From Anabaena cylindrica PCC 7122 (lineage in GTDB: Bacteria; Cyanobacteriota; Cyanobacteriia; Cyanobacteriales; Nostocaceae): 64,000 bases of DNA. The stretch covers positions 2,236,001 to 2,300,000 of the forward strand of contig NC_019771.1 of assembly GCF_000317695.1 (NCBI RefSeq). The letters run 5' to 3'. The notes below the pieces were generated by a model. The model did not search any database, was not told the DNA's origin, and was given only the letters and a program-made list of their open reading frames with translations. Within the stretch, counting starts at the first letter, position 1. Every line of letters begins with the position of its first letter. The position numbers and the translations under genes were made by a program. Shown piece after piece: positions 60,027 through 64,000 of this stretch.

Positions 60027-60200
60027 GTATCAAGGCAACCTGCTCAGTTACATCACCGATCGCATTTCTCAATCTCTAGAGTTGCCAGAAATACTAGCAA
60101 CCACAGCAGCGGAAATTCGCACATTTCTCAGGATAAACCGTGTAAAAATCTACCAATTTCACGAAGATGGTAGTGGTGAGGTAGTAGCACAATCAATTCA
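60027..60200 (+). pseudogene. GAF-domain fragment of a signalling gene
   Basis: In frame, LLSYITDRISQSLELPEILA, TTAAEIRTFLRINRVKIYQF, HEDGSGEVVAQSI is the beginning of a cyanobacterial GAF domain of the kind repeated in sensor kinases and diguanylate cyclases. After this the sequence changes to an unrelated GGAGAGCTTCGCAAACGC repeat and soon stops. There is no upstream start for a full gene because the HEAT gene lies there. Confidence 0.75.
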
Positions 60201-60378
60201 GGGCAATTCCTGCGGAGAGCTTCGCAAACGCTACCTTCATTACTGGTGGTCTGTCAAATTTCTATTTGTGGATGAGGTTTATAGTTAATAAGCTCTCTAT
60301 ATTTCCCTCAAACTTACAATTTTTAGCTTGACAGACTACTAGGATTTTCCGTCCAGCGACATTCCAGACAGTATACAG

Positions 60379-60411
60379 AAAAACCCTAGCTCACTACTAG
60401 CAGGGTTTTCT
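60379..60411 (-). terminator. Terminator after the SDR gene
   Basis: AAAACCCTGCT...AGGGTTTTT (minus-strand sense) directly after the SDR stop codon is a stem with a T-run, a good intrinsic terminator for the TetR-SDR operon. Confidence 0.7.
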
Positions 60412-61346
60412 TATTTGCCCGCGCTTTGCACCTTTTTATTAAATTCAAATTTCACATCGGTTAGTTTTTCCGATACTTCCCATAGTATTTTAGCGATCGC
60501 TTGGTCTTTGGATAACTCGTTTGATTCGACTTTTATTGGGTAGCCGCGCATTTCCATAAACCCATTGGGACCGAAATATTCCGCGCCTTTTAAGCCTGCT
60601 TCGGTTGTCGCCCGCAAAGTTGGTAATGCGCCCATCGTGATGTCTTGAGCAAGGATACCGTTAAGATATTGCACAATGCCACCCGCAGTTCTTTGCAATT
60701 CGGTTGCTGTCCAGCCCGGATGCGAGGCGGTTACAAGTGTGTCAATACCTTTATCTTTGAGTTTTCGGTCGAGTTCGTAGGTAAAATAGAGATTGGCAAG
60801 TTTGCTGTCGCCGTAGGCTTTCCATTTAGCATAACTTCTCTGCTCCCAATTCAAATCATCGAAATCTATCTTGCCCATACTATGTGCGCCACTCGAAACA
60901 TTAACGATTCGTGAGCCTTCGGTGCTAATCAAAAGTTCTAGAAGCTGTCCCGTTAAAGCAAAATGTCCGAGATGATTAGTGCCGAACTGCAATTCAAAAC
61001 CGTCCGTCGTTTTTGAATACGGGGGAATCATCACACCCGCATTATTAATCAGTAAATCCAGATGCCAATAATTTTTCTGAAAGTTTTCAGCGAAATTTTT
61101 AACTGATGCTAAATTCGCCAAATCAAGTTCCATCACCTTTACGTCGGCATCTTTATTCTGTTGAATAATTTTTGCTAGTGCTTTGTTGCCTTTGTCCAAA
61201 TTGCGAACCGCAATAATTACAGACGCTTGTTTATTAGCTAAGACCCTCGCTGTTTCATAACCGATACCGCTGCTCGAACCAGTGACAATTGCTACTCTTC
61301 CTTTTTGGCTCGGAATATTTTCTGCGTTCCATTGTTCAGTTTTCAT
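60411..61346 (-). CDS. Short-chain dehydrogenase/reductase (retinol dehydrogenase-like)
   Basis: A 311-aa classical SDR. It shows VAIVTGSSSGIGYETARVLA (cofactor loop), LLINNAGVMIPPYSKTTDGFELQFGTNHLGHFALTG, SRIVNVSSGAHSMG with catalytic Ser, and the YAKWKAYGDSKLANLYF Tyr-x3-Lys (YGDSK). The cofactor is likely NADP(H), judged from the RNLDKG segment after strand 2. Its substrate is unknown. It is 54 bp downstream of the TetR gene on the same strand, with an operator-like palindrome in between. Its style is closer to heterotrophic bacteria (for example Bacteroidetes) than to neighbours; transfer is suspected but not shown. Confidence 0.93.
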   Translation of the reverse strand: MKTEQWNAENIPSQKGRVAIVTGSSSGIGYETARVLANKQASVIIAVRNLDKGNKALAKIIQQNKDADVKVMELDLANLASVKNFAENFQKNYWHLDLLINNAGVMIPPYSKTTDGFELQFGTNHLGHFALTGQLLELLISTEGSRIVNVSSGAHSMGKIDFDDLNWEQRSYAKWKAYGDSKLANLYFTYELDRKLKDKGIDTLVTASHPGWTATELQRTAGGIVQYLNGILAQDITMGALPTLRATTEAGLKGAEYFGPNGFMEMRGYPIKVESNELSKDQAIAKILWEVSEKLTDVKFEFNKKVQSAGK

Positions 61347-61362
61347 TTTATTTCCTCTTGAT

Positions 61363-61380
61363 TAATCGAATATTCGTTTA
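61363..61380. promoter_or_regulatory. TetR operator candidate, site 1
   Basis: Minus-strand reading TAAACGAATATTCGATTA, a near palindrome centred on GAATATTC, 17 bp before the SDR start. It matches site 2 (61985-62002) at 15 of 18 positions. Confidence 0.6.
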
Positions 61381-61400
61381 ATTAAGTCTCAAAAAAAGAA

Positions 61401-61973
61401 TTAATTTGTTATTGCATCCCACCCAATCTTATAGATGGTTTCCAACATTTTTTCGTCCAAAATCAAAGCACCACTAAAATGCTCTTTTATCAATCCAGTT
61501 AGAGGCACAAAGGTAAAAGCGGTAAAAATTTCCAGAGAAATATCCTTAAAAACTTTTTCCTCTTTACCGCGATTGAACAAATCTATCAGTGGCTTAAAAT
61601 AGCTCAAACCTTCATCTTTGCAAATGCGATCAACCATCGGGGAATTAGCAAACTGCTCCGTAAAAGCAAATCTGACCGGATTTTTAATCGCGTATTGATA
61701 GTAATTATTCCAGATCATTTTAAAGGCTTTCTCCACCGATAGGTTTTGGTTGACACCTTTCAACATTTCTGCACTCATTTCCTGCTTCACCAACAAATAT
61801 ATTCTATTGAGAAGGTTTTCTTTGTTTTCAAAATAGACATATATTGTCGCTGGCGAAACATTCGCGGTTTTGGCAATTTTTGACATCGAAGTGTCGGCAA
61901 AACCGTTGGCAGTAATCAGTTCGATTGCCGCATCACAGATGGCTTGATTTTTTTTATCGTCTTTGTGCCTCAT
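61401..61973 (-). CDS. TetR/AcrR-family transcriptional repressor
   Basis: A 190-aa regulator. The N-terminal helix-turn-helix (about 8-55) reads AICDAAIELITANGFADTSMSKIAKTANVSPATIYVYFENKENLL, strongly typical of TetR. The C-terminal ligand domain is unspecific in sequence. It probably controls itself and the SDR gene through two matching operator-like sites, one before each gene. Inducer unknown. Confidence 0.93.
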   Translation of the reverse strand: MRHKDDKKNQAICDAAIELITANGFADTSMSKIAKTANVSPATIYVYFENKENLLNRIYLLVKQEMSAEMLKGVNQNLSVEKAFKMIWNNYYQYAIKNPVRFAFTEQFANSPMVDRICKDEGLSYFKPLIDLFNRGKEEKVFKDISLEIFTAFTFVPLTGLIKEHFSGALILDEKMLETIYKIGWDAITN

Positions 61974-61984
61974 AGTTCCTATAA

Positions 61985-62002
61985 TAAACTAACATTCGTT
62001 TA
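61985..62002. promoter_or_regulatory. TetR operator candidate, site 2
   Basis: Minus-strand reading TAAACGAATGTTAGTTTA, 11 bp upstream of the TetR start. Shares TAAACGAATRTT with site 1. Confidence 0.6.
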
Positions 62003-62026
62003 TTTACAAGTGAAGTTAAATTTGAC

Positions 62027-62323
62027 AAACTCCTTCGGGACGTAGTCGCTGGTTATGGCGGTGAAGAATTTGTAATTGTACTACCAAACACCTCTGCACA
62101 AGGGGCTGTGCAAATAGTAGAACGCATTCGCACCGAAGTAAAAGCATTAAAAATTACCCACACAAAGTTTGCTGACAGCGATTACATCACTCTCAGCATG
62201 GGCGTTGCCTGTATCATTCCTGATCAGATATCTTCCCCTGCGGCTATAATTGCAGAAGCAGATCAGGCACTTTATCAAGCTAAAATGGAAGGATGCGATC
62301 GCTTACGAACCATTCGTAATTAG
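62027..62323 (+). pseudogene. GGDEF (diguanylate cyclase) domain C-terminal fragment
   Basis: In frame from about 62027: VVAGYGGEEFVIVLPNTSAQ, GAVQIVERIRTEVKAL, SDYITLSMGVACIIPD, AAIIAEADQALYQAKMEGCD, RLRTIRN-stop. The GGEEF signature and the ADQALYQAK end define the second half of a cyclic-di-GMP synthase domain. The first half, including the substrate Asp region, is missing, so it cannot be active alone. Confidence 0.8.
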
Positions 62324-62343
62324 TAATTAATCAGGAATCAGCA

Positions 62344-64000
62344 CTAAAATATCTTCAATTGCTGCTTTAACTCTACTGGCAGATTTTTCGCTATTTCTAA
62401 ACCTTCCACATTTTTCCAACTTGTCTTTTCATCCCAACAAATATCACCTAATAAGCCATTGCTCAACTTAGCACCACTGAAATTAGCATCTTCTAGATTA
62501 GCACCGCTGAGATTAGCACCACTCAGATCTGCAAGGCTCAAGTCTGCGTAATTGAGGTCAGCACTACTCAAGTCAGCACCAGTTAAATTAGCACGAATAA
62601 AGTTTGCTTCATGCAAATTTGCATGGTTAAACAATGCTTCGCTGAAATTAGCACTAATCATGTATGCACCACTACAGTTAGTCCGGCTAAAATTAGCACA
62701 ATTGAGGTTAGCACGACTGAGGTCTGCATGAGAAAGATTAGCACCACCGAAATCAACCTCAGAAAGGTCAGCACCCCTCAAATTAGTACCACTCAGAAAT
62801 GACCCAACTATTTGATTAAAATTCTCTCCTGACAAGCAATTACTGTAGTTAATAATATCCCGTAATTGGGTAGTATCAACATCACTCTGCGGTTGACCAG
62901 ATGGATAAAAGATAATATTTTCCTTGAGTACATCATGCCCTTGAGCATAGCGGTGTAACTCCAACAAAAAAATCATCAAATTCAAACCAGTATAGACATC
63001 TACCTGAGTTTGGTCTAAGTGATGAATTCCATACTTTTGTAATTGTTGTAGTTTGATTTGAGGTAAGTTATTTTCTGAATCATTGATGAATTGTTTTTGA
63101 CACCAGTTATTGTAAAAATTCTCTAAACGTTGAAACAGCATCACCCAATCAAAATTGGGAACTTCTATCAGCAATTGCACCAAAAATTCAATAATTTCAC
63201 TTGTGATTTTACCAAAACCCAGCAAATCATAAATTTGCCAATTCATATCGGTCTCACTAACAACTGGTTCTTGAGTATCTTCTATTTTCTGAGTCCAAGC
63301 TATCAGTATCTCTTTGAACCTTTCCGCAAACAGAAAATCTCTAAAACTTCCATGAAAAAATTCAAACCGACTATCATTTGCAAAAACACCACAAGCAACT
63401 AAACTTGTTTTTAGGAATTGACTATCCTGTTGTGCAATTATATCTTGAGTTTTTTGATCCTCTTGTAAATATGTTTCTAACATTAACATTGAGGTAAAAT
63501 TACCTCCCGACTGCACAACACAATTTGCCGCTGCTGTGAGAATAGCTTTAAAAGCTATTACTTTTTGTGAATTTAAGTCATTATGATGTAAATATGGAGT
63601 AATCAACCAATTAATAGCTTTATGATAAATAAAAGTTTTAGCTGTTTTTTGTTTTGCTCGCTCTAATTGATCAACAGTTAACTGACTATCTCTATACATC
63701 GCTGCTAATAAATGCAGTAAAAGCGGTTCATGGGCTAATATTTGTAATGAAGATGGGAGTTTTTTGGGTTGTAAAAATTGCTGAAAATCTGTATTTTTAC
63801 CTTGATTTACTGGTAATGCTGCCCATTTTTGTAACCATTTTTCTTGTAGGGTTTCATTCAGAGCAATTATTTCTACCTGCTCTAAATTTTCCGGTAGATT
63901 AGAAATAGTTTTTAAAGCATTGTTATGACTAGTGATTAACACCCGATGACCCATTAAAGCATTACTTTTACATTTCTGCTGAAATGTGCCAAGTTGTTGC
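62344..64000 (-). CDS. Probable NACHT-type NTPase with pentapeptide repeats, N-terminus off the right edge
   Basis: The frame is open through the right edge (upstream of the Met at 63954 it continues QQLGTFQQKCKSNAL), so the visible 552 codons are the C-terminal part. Residues beginning RVLITSHNNALKTISNLPENLEQVEIIAL resemble the segment after Walker B in cyanobacterial NACHT proteins. A helical region follows (FFHGSFRDFLFAERFKE). About 20 pentapeptide repeats (GTNLRGADLSEVDFGGANLS... DLSGANLSGANLEDANFSGA) end it. NACHT proteins often act in defence or signalling; the ATPase motifs would lie outside the window. Confidence 0.7.
   Translation of the reverse strand, partial: QQLGTFQQKCKSNALMGHRVLITSHNNALKTISNLPENLEQVEIIALNETLQEKWLQKWAALPVNQGKNTDFQQFLQPKKLPSSLQILAHEPLLLHLLAAMYRDSQLTVDQLERAKQKTAKTFIYHKAINWLITPYLHHNDLNSQKVIAFKAILTAAANCVVQSGGNFTSMLMLETYLQEDQKTQDIIAQQDSQFLKTSLVACGVFANDSRFEFFHGSFRDFLFAERFKEILIAWTQKIEDTQEPVVSETDMNWQIYDLLGFGKITSEIIEFLVQLLIEVPNFDWVMLFQRLENFYNNWCQKQFINDSENNLPQIKLQQLQKYGIHHLDQTQVDVYTGLNLMIFLLELHRYAQGHDVLKENIIFYPSGQPQSDVDTTQLRDIINYSNCLSGENFNQIVGSFLSGTNLRGADLSEVDFGGANLSHADLSRANLNCANFSRTNCSGAYMISANFSEALFNHANLHEANFIRANLTGADLSSADLNYADLSLADLSGANLSGANLEDANFSGAKLSNGLLGDICWDEKTSWKNVEGLEIAKNLPVELKQQLKIF

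Noticed and set aside
60411..61346. Certain recent horizontal transfer of the TetR-SDR operon
   Set aside because: Style suggests an outside origin, but the SDR gene already contains a GCGATCGC-type octamer typical of this genome, so recent arrival cannot be claimed without a search.

Overview
The window is chromosomal DNA of a filamentous, very probably heterocyst-forming (Nostocales) cyanobacterium. The evidence is the psbEFLJ cluster with rubA and ycf48, psaI, ndhCKJ and sbtAB, frequent GCGATCGC (HIP1) octamers, and the CAGGAGT-type short tandem repeats and mobile repeat debris usual in Nostoc/Anabaena relatives. Housekeeping genes (murF, gyrA, lnt, trmFO, an M23 peptidase, tRNA-Arg) alternate with accessory islands.

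Layout. 0-6.9 kb: truncated cache-domain sensor gene, murF, a ParE-like toxin/antitoxin pair, an acetyltransferase, a histone-deacetylase-like enzyme. 7.0-17.8 kb: a peptide export island, all on the + strand. It holds a peptidase-less NHLP-type ABC transporter, a 57-codon double-glycine precursor peptide, a TPS/hemagglutinin-type secreted protein, a protein with two cNMP-binding domains, an HlyD-like adaptor and a C39-peptidase ABC transporter. No peptide-modifying enzyme is visible. 18.2-25.9 kb: gyrA, lnt carrying an in-frame repeat insertion, a Tse2-like ADP-ribosyltransferase toxin candidate with a partner gene, a DUF1995 gene and ndhC-ndhK-ndhJ. 26.2-36.5 kb: an Ada-like gene, then a minus-strand island of a 1347-aa leucine-rich-repeat-variant protein, two nuclease-A-inhibitor-like paralogues and two Ser/Thr kinases. 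Between these genes lie fragments of further copies. 36.7-39.3 kb: rubA-ycf48-psbEFLJ with a terminator, facing psaI. 39.4-50 kb: a large unknown protein, a GAF histidine kinase, a J-domain/pentapeptide protein, an epimerase, a hydrolase, sbtA-sbtB and an iron alcohol dehydrogenase. 50-54.3 kb: a zone of decaying small modules: Uma2 genes (one frameshifted), an antitoxin with a vapC stub, a HEPN-motif protein, two copies of a covarying hairpin, and a broken parDE pair. 54.4-57.7 kb: trmFO, a small membrane protein, an M23 peptidase and tRNA-Arg(CCG). 57.8-64 kb: a 21-unit HEAT-repeat gene, a TetR-SDR operon lying between GAF and GGDEF fragments that may come from one broken signalling gene, and the 3' part of a probable NACHT/pentapeptide gene running off the right edge.

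The strongest candidates for new biology are the export island with its unmodified-looking core peptide (QWEWDDPIIPNNVSN), the LRV/NuiA-like/kinase island with its trail of duplicated fragments, the Tse2-like pair, and the covarying hairpins near 53.0-53.3 kb. All functional calls come from reading motifs by eye; no database search was run.
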